From contig JABXKR010000156.1 of the NCBI GenBank assembly GCA_013619145.1, forward strand, positions 1-32,964: DNA of 32,964 nt. The letters run 5' to 3'. This DNA comes from Psychromonas sp. (GTDB lineage: Bacteria > Pseudomonadota > Gammaproteobacteria > Enterobacterales > Psychromonadaceae). The translations under genes were made by a program, and so were the position numbers. Shown here in pieces: positions 7,407 through 16,345 of this stretch; the first letter of the stretch is position 1; each line of letters opens with the position of its first letter. A model generated the notes under the pieces. It made no database searches. It had not been told where the DNA came from and was given only the letters and a program-made list of their open reading frames with translations.

Positions 7407-9248
7407 TTAAAGGGGACTGGGACGGGCGATTAAGAAACCTTGAATACCATCAATGTACATATTCTCAAGAATCTGTTTCTGCTCTAGGTGTTCGATGCCT
7501 TCTGCAATAACACGGCAGTCCATGCGATGCGCCACATCTATTATCATACGCACAAATTGCTGATTAGCGCTGTCACGTTCGATATTACTAATTAAGCTTG
7601 CATCAATTTTTACAAAATCGGGTTTAAGCTCTTTGAATAAACGAAATGAACCGATGCCCTTACCGAAATTGCAAATTGCCGAGCGCGTCCCCGTTCGTTT
7701 AAGCATATCAAAAATACGTTTGCTAGCAACAAGGTTACTATCAAGTACTTCTTCCTGCATTTCAAAGATCAGAGATGCCGCTATGTTGGGTTCTCGTAAT
7801 AACAATCTCTCCAACCAAACAATAAAGCTGCTATTTTGCATCGCAGAGCTGGTGACATTTATTCCCCAGCGACAGCTACCATCTGTTTTATGACGACATT
7901 GGCTTACTACCGTTTCTAAAATAAGTTGCTCAAGTTTCACTATCATATCAGTACGTTGAGCCATGGCAAATACCGTATCTGTGGGGATCATATTGTTATT
8001 ATCACCAATGAAACGGGTAAATATTTCTTGATAACCTTTCATATTACGATGTATTGCCTGAATAGGTTGATGTAATAACATTAAGGCTCTTTTCGAGATG
8101 ATTCCATCTATAATTTGACGCCAGTGTTGCTCACCAAACTGGCTGTCATCGCAATCTTGTTGTTCAAATGCCCAACTATTTACTCCGTCAGTTTGCGCTT
8201 TTGCTAACGCCATATCGGTTCTGGCTAAAACTTGTTCTGGTAACTGCCCCGAAATGATTGCAGATATACCGTTATAAGCAATGCTATCTAATTTATTTAG
8301 CGCTTGGTATTGATCGAATTGAGTTTTTAAATCTTTAGCAATGTTTTGTGCATCACTGACACTCATTTCACGGGCAATAAGTGCAAAATCGGATCCGCTG
8401 ATTCTGAAAACGGAGATAGCGGTAGTTCGATCTGTTACTTTGCTAACAATATTGGCAATATTAACGATGTAATCATCACCTTGCTGGAAACCACGTTGCG
8501 AGTTAATTGAATTTAATTCACTCGCTCGAATAATAAATAATATTGCGTGTTTTTGTTCGCCATTTTCACTTAATATTTCGGTCAATTCCTTGCGAAATGC
8601 ATGGCGGTTATTAAGACCCGTTAGATTATCCATGTTCACTTGTCGTGCAAGTAATACAATCTGTTTTTCTTGGTTTTGCAAGGCGCGGTGAAATAATTTT
8701 TTCTGTTCATGTAATTGTTCTGATACTTTAGCAAATGGACTGGGTGTTGAATCTTCATCAGATATTTCATGCACAAGCGTTATTTCAATACCTTTAAACA
8801 GGCGATAGTAAATAATATTGATAACTGTTGATGCAATTATCAGTGTCGTATAAATCGTAAAAAGAATTTTTTTCAGGAGGGCTAACAGACGGCTACTTGT
8901 AGCTTTATATTCAATTAATTGATTTCCGTTGTTTGAAATAACAGTAGTGGATGAAATTGGCAATAAATAAGATAATATCTCTAACTGGTTGTTTTTATAG
9001 ATCAATGGCTTAGGCTGTTTACTGTTGCTGATCTTAATATAATCAAATAGTTCATATTCTACAAGTAGGTTTACCTGAGCTACATTAGTTACTATTGACA
9101 TTTCACGTAAGTTAAGTTTTTGCGAAATTAACTCTTGCTGCTGCAATAAAAGCGGATTAAATATGAACTTTATGACAAAAGTGATCAAAATTGCGAATAA
9201 TATGATAATAAAGTTACTTACCCAGAGACTTTTTTTGTAATCGTTCAT
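7407..9248 (-). CDS. Membrane protein with degenerate GGDEF and EAL domains (CsrD/LapD-like)
   Basis: This 613-residue inner-membrane protein has TM segments at about 9-30 and 126-150 around a roughly 95-residue periplasmic domain, then a coiled linker, a GGDEF domain (about 205-362) and an EAL domain (about 375-613). The GGDEF domain keeps D-x-LTGL-x-NR, but the signature is SGSDF (284-288), so cyclase activity is unlikely. In the EAL domain the signature is EIF (408-410), and the usual metal-binding DDFG is CNFG (526-529). N464, E496, KID (547-549) and AEGIE (582-586) are kept. Such paired degeneracy is known in CsrD, which steers CsrB/C RNA decay, and in LapD, a c-di-GMP receptor. Which of these this protein resembles in function is open. 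The sap operon lies upstream but is separated by 137 bases. Confidence 0.8.
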   Translation of the reverse strand: MNDYKKSLWVSNFIIILFAILITFVIKFIFNPLLLQQQELISQKLNLREMSIVTNVAQVNLLVEYELFDYIKISNSKQPKPLIYKNNQLEILSYLLPISSTTVISNNGNQLIEYKATSSRLLALLKKILFTIYTTLIIASTVINIIYYRLFKGIEITLVHEISDEDSTPSPFAKVSEQLHEQKKLFHRALQNQEKQIVLLARQVNMDNLTGLNNRHAFRKELTEILSENGEQKHAILFIIRASELNSINSQRGFQQGDDYIVNIANIVSKVTDRTTAISVFRISGSDFALIAREMSVSDAQNIAKDLKTQFDQYQALNKLDSIAYNGISAIISGQLPEQVLARTDMALAKAQTDGVNSWAFEQQDCDDSQFGEQHWRQIIDGIISKRALMLLHQPIQAIHRNMKGYQEIFTRFIGDNNNMIPTDTVFAMAQRTDMIVKLEQLILETVVSQCRHKTDGSCRWGINVTSSAMQNSSFIVWLERLLLREPNIAASLIFEMQEEVLDSNLVASKRIFDMLKRTGTRSAICNFGKGIGSFRLFKELKPDFVKIDASLISNIERDSANQQFVRMIIDVAHRMDCRVIAEGIEHLEQKQILENMYIDGIQGFLIARPSPL

Positions 9249-9385
9249 CGAAATTCACCCCATGATTTTAATCGCAATTTAAATCTAAATTATATAGCAA
9301 GCAACTGTAACGTTTTTTTAGATATACCTCTTTATATATTAGTAATAAAATCATCTAATTAACAATAAATCAAATGCTTTTAGCA

Positions 9386-10177
9386 CTATTTTCTATAATC
9401 TGGTTGATGGCTCTGTAAAAGATGTTTGGTACTGGCAGCTTGTGGGCGGTTAAATATCTCTTCGGTACGATTGTTTTCAACGATTAAGCCATTGTGCATC
9501 ACAATAGTTTGATCACTCATATGGCGTACCAAGTTCATATTATGCGCCACAAATATATAACTGGTCCCTCTTTTTTCTTGAATATCTAATAATAGGTTAA
9601 CTATTTTAAAACGCAGTGATATATCCAACGTTGCTAAGATTTCATCGGCGATGATGATATCTGGGTTTAAGATCATAGCGCGTGCTAGTGCTACCTTATG
9701 TTGCTGTACGCTTGATAACATATTTGGGTAAAAATCGAGATAATCAGGTAATAAACCGACCAAATTCAAGGTTTCATGAATTTGTTCATCTATTTCAATG
9801 GTGCTGAAATTGGTATTAAGTTCCAACGGAGCCGCTAATATTCTGCCTATAGTTGCTTTAGGATTCAGTGAGTCACTTGGATCCTGAAATATCATACGAA
9901 TGGATTTACACCTTTCCTGTTGAGATAGACTCGAAAGTGCTTCACCTTTAATGTAAATTTCCCCCGAGCTGGGTGAAATCAAGCCTGCAATCATCTGCAC
10001 TAACGTGCTTTTTCCTGAGCCACTTTCTCCAACAACACATAATGTTTGACCTCGTTCTAAGGTGAAACTTAGCGGGCCAAGCGCCTGTCTGAAACCAGAA
10101 GATAAAAATCGGGCGCTACGTTTATAGTTTTTACATAAATTACTTACGCTGAGAAGTGTTTGCATGTTGGTTTTCAT
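9386..10177 (-). CDS. sapF: Peptide/polyamine ABC transporter ATP-binding protein SapF
   Basis: This is the second ATPase of the Sap transporter and the last gene of the operon. Its 263 residues hold Walker A GESGSGKST (50-58), Q-loop FQDP (97-100), Walker B IIIADE (174-179) and switch histidine H212. The ABC signature is LSSVQ (154-158), far from the canonical LSGGQ; SapF proteins are generally degenerate there. An in-frame ATG at 10165 gives a start (MQTLLSV) that matches E. coli SapF better, so the first four residues may not be made. The gene overlaps the end of sapD by 38 or 26 bases depending on the start, which implies coupled translation. Confidence 0.9.
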   Translation of the reverse strand: MKTNMQTLLSVSNLCKNYKRSARFLSSGFRQALGPLSFTLERGQTLCVVGESGSGKSTLVQMIAGLISPSSGEIYIKGEALSSLSQQERCKSIRMIFQDPSDSLNPKATIGRILAAPLELNTNFSTIEIDEQIHETLNLVGLLPDYLDFYPNMLSSVQQHKVALARAMILNPDIIIADEILATLDISLRFKIVNLLLDIQEKRGTSYIFVAHNMNLVRHMSDQTIVMHNGLIVENNRTEEIFNRPQAASTKHLLQSHQPDYRK

Positions 10178-11171
10178 CTAATGTTGGAAAGTGACAACTG
10201 ATCACATGTCCTTTGAAATTTAAAGGTTCAGGGTTTGTTACACAGCTTCGTTGTGCTCGCGGGCATCTTGGTCCTAAGCGGCAACCGATAGGTAACTGGT
10301 TAGCTGATGGTATGTTACCCGGTAGCGTGTATAACTGGCTTTTATGACTAATAGATTCATCAAACTCCAATATTGTTTTAATCATAGCTTCTGTATAAGG
10401 GTGCATTGGGCTATTGATTATTTGCTTGTAACTGCCTGATTCAACAGTTTGACCGCTATAAATCAAAGTGATGTAATCTGATAAGTTACTGATACTGCCG
10501 AAGTTATTACTTAATAATAAAATCGTCGTACTGTGTAATTGATTTAATTTATACAGTAAACGAAAGATTTGTGCCCGGGTAACGGCTTCCATAGCGGTTG
10601 TCGGCTCATCGGCAATTATTAAGCTTGGATTGTTCGCAATTGCCATTGCTATCATCACTTTCTGGCAAATTCCTTCTGACAATTCATGGGGGTAACTTGC
10701 TAAAACCGTTTGATCGTTTTGAATTCCGACTTTATGTAATAACTCTTTTATTCTCTGTTGCGTCGATTGTTCAGGAACGCGTTTTATTTTACTTAAAAAC
10801 AGTTTTTTGACAGAAGTAGTCGGCAGTACCTCTTTAATTTGTGAAAATATTTTTTTACTTGGATCTAAGTATGATCTTGGATGCTGAAATATCATGGCAA
10901 TTTCTTTGCCCATAATTTTACGGCGATCGTTTGCAGAGAGTTTTGTTAAATCAGTTGCTCCTAAAAACATACGATCCGCAGTCACTGTCCAATTGGCATT
11001 ATGTAAGCCTAAAATTGCCTTGGCGATCAGACTTTTTCCTGATCCAGACTCTCCAACCAAACCATGAATAGATCCATCAACAATCGTTAATGAAGCTTTA
11101 TCAATAACACGCACTTTGCCTTGTGCGGTTGAAATATCGATACTTAAATTACGTATATCAAGTAACGCCAT
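10140..11171 (-). CDS. sapD: Peptide/polyamine ABC transporter ATP-binding protein SapD
   Basis: SapD is the first cytoplasmic ATPase of the Sap system and belongs to the OppD/DppD class. The 343-residue protein has Walker A GESGSGKS (40-47), Q-loop FQHP (95-98), signature LSEGI (164-168), Walker B LIIADE (184-189) and the C-terminal Cys-rich oligopeptide-transporter motif (CRLGPRCP and CHFP). The position of the switch histidine is Asn (SNN, N222), where E. coli SapD has His. The start codon shares one base with the sapC stop (TAATG). In enteric bacteria SapD also supports Trk potassium uptake; that role is not visible here. Confidence 0.92.
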   Translation of the reverse strand: MALLDIRNLSIDISTAQGKVRVIDKASLTIVDGSIHGLVGESGSGKSLIAKAILGLHNANWTVTADRMFLGATDLTKLSANDRRKIMGKEIAMIFQHPRSYLDPSKKIFSQIKEVLPTTSVKKLFLSKIKRVPEQSTQQRIKELLHKVGIQNDQTVLASYPHELSEGICQKVMIAMAIANNPSLIIADEPTTAMEAVTRAQIFRLLYKLNQLHSTTILLLSNNFGSISNLSDYITLIYSGQTVESGSYKQIINSPMHPYTEAMIKTILEFDESISHKSQLYTLPGNIPSANQLPIGCRLGPRCPRAQRSCVTNPEPLNFKGHVISCHFPTLDENQHANTSQRK

Positions 11172-12064
11172 TATAGATCTTCTCCTTCAATCACTGCGTG
11201 ACGTAAACCCTCAGTAAATATATTAAAAACTAAGATAATAATAAAAATTGCAAGACCGGGAAAGAAAACAAGCCAGGGTGATGAATAGATAAGAACAATG
11301 CTGCTGGCAATTAATGCCCCTAATTCAACATCTAAAAATTGTGTACCAAAGCCTAAGAATCCAAGTGTAGAAATTTCTAATATTGCCATGGTAAAAATAC
11401 GATTTAACAAGGTGATAATTGGCTCTAGAATATTTGGAAATATCCCAAAACGTAATAGACGTACATTGGTCGCACCATCAAGGCGTAAGGAGATTATATA
11501 CTGTTTGTTTAATTCATTTTCAATACTGATATATATGCCACGTATGAATTGCGGCAACAGAGAAAGGGACACTGCAATCAGACTGTTCTCATAACTAGGT
11601 CCGAACATAACAATTAAAATAAGTGCGGTAAGCAATGTTGGGATAATTAAAAGTGCATCGAGTAGGTGATGTAAAATACTTGCTTTTAACCCTTTAGTTA
11701 ACGCAGCTGTTGCACCGATTACACTCCCTAAGATGGAAACAGCAATCGTTATCGCTAGTGCGCCACCAAGGGTCAATTGAATACCTTGAATTAAACGAGC
11801 TAATGAATCTCGCCCTAAATCATCTGTGCCTAAGATATGAGCTGAATTTCCACCTTCAACCCAGTATGGCGGTAATAGTAAATGTTTTACATATTGTGTA
11901 GAGGGAGCATAAGGCACAATATAATCAGCAAATAGGGTAATTAATATCAGAATTAAGCTTCCCCACATCGCAGTAATCGCTAAACTATTTCTTTTAAATA
12001 TTGACCATGTATATTGCAATGGTGATTGGATTTTTTCCTCATTGAATTCGTTATTAATCAACAT
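11171..12064 (-). CDS. sapC: Peptide/polyamine ABC transporter permease SapC
   Basis: This is an inner-membrane permease of the OppC/DppC class, 297 residues long. It starts with a cytoplasmic stretch and a first TM at about 29-50. The family motif GTDDLGRD lies near residue 79, and the EAA-type coupling loop that contacts the ATPase is near RLDGATNVRLLRFGIFPN. Five or six hydrophobic segments can be counted. It overlaps sapB by 11 bases and touches sapD by one, so all these genes are probably translated from one mRNA. Confidence 0.92.
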   Translation of the reverse strand: MLINNEFNEEKIQSPLQYTWSIFKRNSLAITAMWGSLILILITLFADYIVPYAPSTQYVKHLLLPPYWVEGGNSAHILGTDDLGRDSLARLIQGIQLTLGGALAITIAVSILGSVIGATAALTKGLKASILHHLLDALLIIPTLLTALILIVMFGPSYENSLIAVSLSLLPQFIRGIYISIENELNKQYIISLRLDGATNVRLLRFGIFPNILEPIITLLNRIFTMAILEISTLGFLGFGTQFLDVELGALIASSIVLIYSSPWLVFFPGLAIFIIILVFNIFTEGLRHAVIEGEDL

Positions 12065-13022
12065 ATAAAGATTTCCGTTTGATTGGTGAAATAATCATCA
12101 GTAATATATCGATAAAAATACTCGATAACAAAATGAATCCAGAAATAATAAGAATAGCAGTAGGCAGGGCAAGGTAATCACCTTCTTTAATACTGCTCAA
12201 TAACCAGACCCCCGAACCCTGCAGAGAAAAAACAATCTCTATTACCATCGCAAAGGAGATAATCGTACTTAATTGTAATCTTAATTGATGAATAATAGGT
12301 GGTAATGCATTTTTCAGTACATGGCGAAAAACAATCTCTTTTCTGCTCAGACCCTTAGCGTATGCCGCTTTTACATAATTACTTTTCATCACCATGGTGA
12401 TTGAGTGTCGTGTTAAACGAATAATCTCAGTTATTAGGAAAAGGGATAAAACAGAAGATGGCAGAATCAGGTGCGCTAAGCGGTTGAAAAAGGCATCTAA
12501 CTGATATGTATCAGCGGCCAATAGTGTATCAAGAAGAATAAAACCAGAAACCACTGGAATTTCAAAAACAGGACTGATACCACCGTCAATCGGCAGTGGA
12601 ATTCCGAGTAACCTAGGTAACATGGTTGTAATAACAGCAAGCCAGAATACGGGTAACGCAAGACCAATCAGTGCAATTGTCATGATCAAATAATCAAGCA
12701 AACTGTTACGGTTAAGTCCTGCGAATATACCAAGTGGTATGGCAATAATATTGGCAGTGATAAATGCAATAAAACACAGCTCAAGTGTGGATGCAAACGC
12801 AGTTAAGCCCTTAATCAGCATAGGTTGCTGATCAATAGAAGATAATCCCCACTCTCCCTGTAAAATAGCGGACATATATTTAACATACTGAATAATGTAA
12901 CCTGCATCTGCATCTGCTAATGTGTTTTTGCTTGACCAATAGGTCAATATAAATGCGATAACGGACAGAATAAACGCAGTAATGAACAACAAATTGAGGC
13001 GACGAAACAGATAATTAAGCAT
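12054..13022 (-). CDS. sapB: Peptide/polyamine ABC transporter permease SapB
   Basis: This is the partner permease of SapC, of the OppB/DppB class, 322 residues. TM1 lies at about 9-29, followed by a short periplasmic segment and further TM helices. The EAA loop reads AAYAKGLSRKEIVFRHVLKN, with the conserved A-x-x-KG core, at about 218-240. In E. coli SapBCDF has been reported to export putrescine, while in Salmonella and Haemophilus Sap handles antimicrobial peptides. The substrate here cannot be read from sequence. Only one base separates it from the sapA stop codon. Confidence 0.92.
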   Translation of the reverse strand: MLNYLFRRLNLLFITAFILSVIAFILTYWSSKNTLADADAGYIIQYVKYMSAILQGEWGLSSIDQQPMLIKGLTAFASTLELCFIAFITANIIAIPLGIFAGLNRNSLLDYLIMTIALIGLALPVFWLAVITTMLPRLLGIPLPIDGGISPVFEIPVVSGFILLDTLLAADTYQLDAFFNRLAHLILPSSVLSLFLITEIIRLTRHSITMVMKSNYVKAAYAKGLSRKEIVFRHVLKNALPPIIHQLRLQLSTIISFAMVIEIVFSLQGSGVWLLSSIKEGDYLALPTAILIISGFILLSSIFIDILLMIISPIKRKSLYVD

Positions 13023-13023
13023 A

Positions 13024-14628
13024 TTACTGGGCTTCTATTTTTCTAACATTTTGGAAATCTATACCCGTTAACGCATTAACGTGTAAACCTGATATATTTT
13101 GATTAAATGCATCGAACCGTAGTACATGAGCGATCGGATAATACGGGCGCTCCTGCTGAACGATATCTTGCAGTTGGTAATAATTTTTAATGCGTTTGAT
13201 AAAGTTAGGTTCTAACAAAGTTGAATCTAATAAATCTTGTACTTCCGGACTGCACCATTGGCTAGAGTTACCCTCTAATATTGTTGCATCACAGCTAAGT
13301 AATGGTCTGAATAAACTATCTGGATCCTTTATATGAACATCAATTCCTGTTAAGTAAGTGTCATAATTACCGGAAGCTAAACGCATTTCAAGTTCAGAAT
13401 GAGGTAAAGATATAATCTCACTGCTTACTCCTATATCGAATAAGTTTGCTTGAATTAACTCAGCTGTTTTATGAGAATTGGGATTGAAAACCGAATGATC
13501 AATTGGCGTTAGAATAGTGATAATGTTGTTAAAATCAAAACCATTTTCTTTTAGCATCTGCAATGCTAATTGAGGGGTGTATTGTAGTTCAGCCGATCTT
13601 GGATTATATGCCCAGGATTGTTTTGCCAATAATGTATCTGTTGCTGTTGCACTTTTAAAAAAAACTGCATTGACAATAGTCTTTTGATCAATTGCATAAC
13701 TTAATGCTTGACGAATTTCTTTCTGTTTAAATGGTTTTTTTACACTGTTAAAGGACCATAATGCAACATTGGCTGTAGGTATACTGCTAAGTACCACACT
13801 CGGGTTTACACTCATTGTATTTAACTGGCTTGGCGCAGGATAAGTCATAATATCGCACTCTCCAGATAATAACTTTGCGTAACGCTTGGTATTATTGGGT
13901 GTTACATCAAAAATCAGGTTTGTGATAGTGGGCCTGCCACCCCAATATTGAGGATGAGAAAGATAGCGAGTGATACCTTTTATCTCATAATTTTTAAACT
14001 TATATGGTCCTGTACCAATGGGATAAAAATCAATTCGCTCCGGGTGACCTTTAGATAACAGGTTTTGTGCATATTGTTCAGAGTGAATAACCCCATAGTG
14101 TGCAGCCAAATTTGCTAACAGGGTGACATCTGCTTTGTTTAAAATAAATTTGACGGTGTAGTCATCAATTTTAATAATATCAGCCACTAAATTTGTAAAT
14201 GGATGGTTAAAAAAGTAACTGTCAGTCACACGGTTTACAGAGTGAAAAGGGTGATCTTTATCTAACATTCGTTGAAAGCTGAAAATCACATCATCTGCAT
14301 TAAAAAAACGAGTTGGAGTGAAATAATCTGTTTGGTGAAAATTAACATCTTTACGCAAGAAAAAAGTATAACTTGATTTGTTGTCGTTTTGTTGCCAATG
14401 CGTTGCCAAGTCAGGTATAAATTGCTTTGTGATTGGATCTATTTTAACTAAGCGGTTGTATAACTGGTGAGTTGTAGCATCCAGCGTAGAAATGTCGTGG
14501 CTAATTTGAGGGTTAAATGATTGTGGCGTATTTTCAGGACAATAGATCAAACTGTCTGTAAGAGTAGATTCGTTTTTGTAACATCCACTTAATAGCAGTG
14601 TAATTGTAAAAGCAAATAAAAAGCGCAT
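13024..14628 (-). CDS. sapA: SapA family substrate-binding protein, apparently a lipoprotein
   Basis: This is the extracytoplasmic solute-binding component (SBP_bac_5 family) of the Sap transporter, 534 residues. The N terminus is a short hydrophobic signal ending in LLSGC, with C16 as the probable lipidated cysteine, whereas E. coli SapA has an ordinary cleavable signal. Family landmarks include FNPQ near residue 38, TPTRFFNADDVIFSFQRM (about 104-121), PIGTGPYKF (about 202-210) and DPDSLFRPLLSC near the C terminus, all with close counterparts in E. coli SapA. It is the first gene of sapABCDF. The start is preceded by only a weak GGAA-type ribosome binding site, 14 or more bases upstream. Confidence 0.9.
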   Translation of the reverse strand: MRFLFAFTITLLLSGCYKNESTLTDSLIYCPENTPQSFNPQISHDISTLDATTHQLYNRLVKIDPITKQFIPDLATHWQQNDNKSSYTFFLRKDVNFHQTDYFTPTRFFNADDVIFSFQRMLDKDHPFHSVNRVTDSYFFNHPFTNLVADIIKIDDYTVKFILNKADVTLLANLAAHYGVIHSEQYAQNLLSKGHPERIDFYPIGTGPYKFKNYEIKGITRYLSHPQYWGGRPTITNLIFDVTPNNTKRYAKLLSGECDIMTYPAPSQLNTMSVNPSVVLSSIPTANVALWSFNSVKKPFKQKEIRQALSYAIDQKTIVNAVFFKSATATDTLLAKQSWAYNPRSAELQYTPQLALQMLKENGFDFNNIITILTPIDHSVFNPNSHKTAELIQANLFDIGVSSEIISLPHSELEMRLASGNYDTYLTGIDVHIKDPDSLFRPLLSCDATILEGNSSQWCSPEVQDLLDSTLLEPNFIKRIKNYYQLQDIVQQERPYYPIAHVLRFDAFNQNISGLHVNALTGIDFQNVRKIEAQ

Positions 14629-14737
14629 GATAAAATCAATTATTCCATTTGAAATGAGTGTAAATTATTTACTTATTAGAGCAATAATACAGATAATTAT
14701 TAATAACATAGATCAATAAGTTGAAGTTTGATCGCTA

Positions 14738-16069
14738 TTAAATGTGTCGTTCTTCGATGATTTTCATAACTTTGCGTGTTAACAGTAACGCTATCAAGCC
14801 AAAAACAATACTACCAGCGGCCTGACCGTACAAAATCCCCGGGGCGTTATAATAAAAGGCACCGAGTGTGACAAATGGGATTGTACCTAGTGTCATTTTA
14901 CCAACATTGAGCAGTGTCGCATATTTTGCATATCCTAAATTATTTAAAAATGCCATCGCAACAAACATTATGCCTGTAAAAATAAAAGTTATTGAGATGT
15001 ACTGACAAAAAATTCGTATGATTTCAGCCGTCTTATGTTCAGCATTAAACAGATCAACCACAATATCCTGCCCCATAGATAATAGAAGGGAAATTACTAA
15101 GGTGTAGCTAATAATGAATTTCATCGATTGATTTAATACTTCTCGAACACGACCATATTGTAATGCGCCGTAATTCTGCCCAATAATTGGACCTACTGCG
15201 CCAGAAAGAGCAAACATCATACCAAATGCAACTGGAATTAAACGACCTATAATTGCCCATCCGGCGATATAGTCAGTGCCAAATTTTGCAACTTCATAAG
15301 TCACATATAAGTTTCCTAATGGGGTGGCAATCTGGGTGAACATTGCTGGAAAAGCGATATTAGATATGCCGCTAATATTTGGCCAGAAATTAACTAATTT
15401 AAAACGAGTGAACATTTTGTACTTAAAGAATACAAAATAGAATCCTATCGCAAGTACTGTACAACGGGAAATGACAGAAGCTATTGCTGCACCTTGAAGA
15501 TCCAATTTAAACACAAAAATAAGGAGCGGATCGAGCAATGCATTAATGATGCCTCCACCTAATGTTGCATACATTGCATGTTTAGCATCCCCTAAACTAC
15601 GTAAAGTGGCACCCATTTGCATCGCTAATGCCAAGATAGGTAAGGAAGGTAAAATGATTCTTAGGTAGATAATTGCTTCGCTAAGCTCTTCACCTTTAGC
15701 ACCAATTTGGATTAATATTTCTGGAGTGAAGTAATAAAATAGAACAGCTATAAATGTAGTGAAACAAAACGCATATAAGGAAATATAAGCGACCTGATTT
15801 CGTGCTTGTTGTTTGTTATGCTGGCCAATTGATTTAGATACTTGGGCACTGTTGACGGTAACCAGACCAATACTGATAGCAGTAGTGAAAAATAAAATTG
15901 CACTCGCATAACCGATAGCGGCTGTCAGTGCAGAATTCCCCAATAAGCTTATAAAATAGATATCTGCTAGATCAACCATAAACAGCGCACTAATACCTAG
16001 GGCATTAGTCGCTGACATGGTCATCACATGTTTAATTATTGAGCCTTGTAAAAACTTTGCTTGTGTCAT
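14738..16069 (-). CDS. MATE family efflux transporter
   Basis: This is a 12-TM antiporter of the multidrug and toxic compound extrusion family, which expels cationic compounds using Na+ or H+ gradients. With the start at 16069 (MTQAKFLQGS) it has 443 residues, typical for MATE. The N half has MSATNALGISALFMVDLADIYF, with the Asp found in TM1, and the C half has GPIIGQNYGA, a MATE signature. An upstream in-frame ATG at 16117 would overlap the ferredoxin gene; the later ATG has AGG spaced eight bases upstream and is preferred. It follows the ferredoxin gene by 25 bases, so it may be the last gene of a trhP-ferredoxin-MATE operon. Substrate unknown. Confidence 0.88.
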   Translation of the reverse strand: MTQAKFLQGSIIKHVMTMSATNALGISALFMVDLADIYFISLLGNSALTAAIGYASAILFFTTAISIGLVTVNSAQVSKSIGQHNKQQARNQVAYISLYAFCFTTFIAVLFYYFTPEILIQIGAKGEELSEAIIYLRIILPSLPILALAMQMGATLRSLGDAKHAMYATLGGGIINALLDPLLIFVFKLDLQGAAIASVISRCTVLAIGFYFVFFKYKMFTRFKLVNFWPNISGISNIAFPAMFTQIATPLGNLYVTYEVAKFGTDYIAGWAIIGRLIPVAFGMMFALSGAVGPIIGQNYGALQYGRVREVLNQSMKFIISYTLVISLLLSMGQDIVVDLFNAEHKTAEIIRIFCQYISITFIFTGIMFVAMAFLNNLGYAKYATLLNVGKMTLGTIPFVTLGAFYYNAPGILYGQAAGSIVFGLIALLLTRKVMKIIEERHI

Positions 16070-16094
16070 CTGTAACCTGGATATAGTTGCTCTA

Positions 16095-16343
16095 TTAGGT
16101 GCTATGCATCTCAGCAAACTTATCTAATAGTTGTTCTTCACTTTCAATATGGTTGGGATCAACAATGATGCAGTTAATCGGACAGACTTCAATACAGGTT
16201 GGTTTTTCATAAAAACCAACACATTCAGTACATAAATCGGGATCTATTTCATAAATTTCCGCACCAAAAGTGATCGCTTCATTCGGACATTCCGGATCGC
16301 ACATATCACAATTTATGCAGTTTTCTTTTATTAATAATGCCAT
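16095..16343 (-). CDS. yfhL: YfhL-type 2[4Fe-4S] ferredoxin
   Basis: This is an 82-residue cytosolic electron carrier. The first cluster motif is C9-x2-C12-x2-C15-x3-C19-P. The second is C38-x2-C41-x8-C50-x3-C54-P, with the 8-residue spacer typical of the YfhL/Allochromatium type of ferredoxin. The C-terminal tail (about 60-82) is acidic and helical, also a trait of that type. It begins two bases after the trhP stop codon, so the two are almost certainly co-transcribed, and it is a candidate electron donor to the Fe-S enzyme TrhP. Confidence 0.93.
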   Translation of the reverse strand: MALLIKENCINCDMCDPECPNEAITFGAEIYEIDPDLCTECVGFYEKPTCIEVCPINCIIVDPNHIESEEQLLDKFAEMHST

Positions 16344-16345
16344 AT

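Noticed and set aside
11298-11594. 98-codon plus-strand ORF opposite sapC
   Set aside because: Antisense shadow; sapC is supported by permease motifs and operon overlaps.
16070-16117. Upstream start for the MATE gene
   Set aside because: It would overlap the ferredoxin gene and add residues with no MATE counterpart; the ATG at 16069 has a ribosome binding site.
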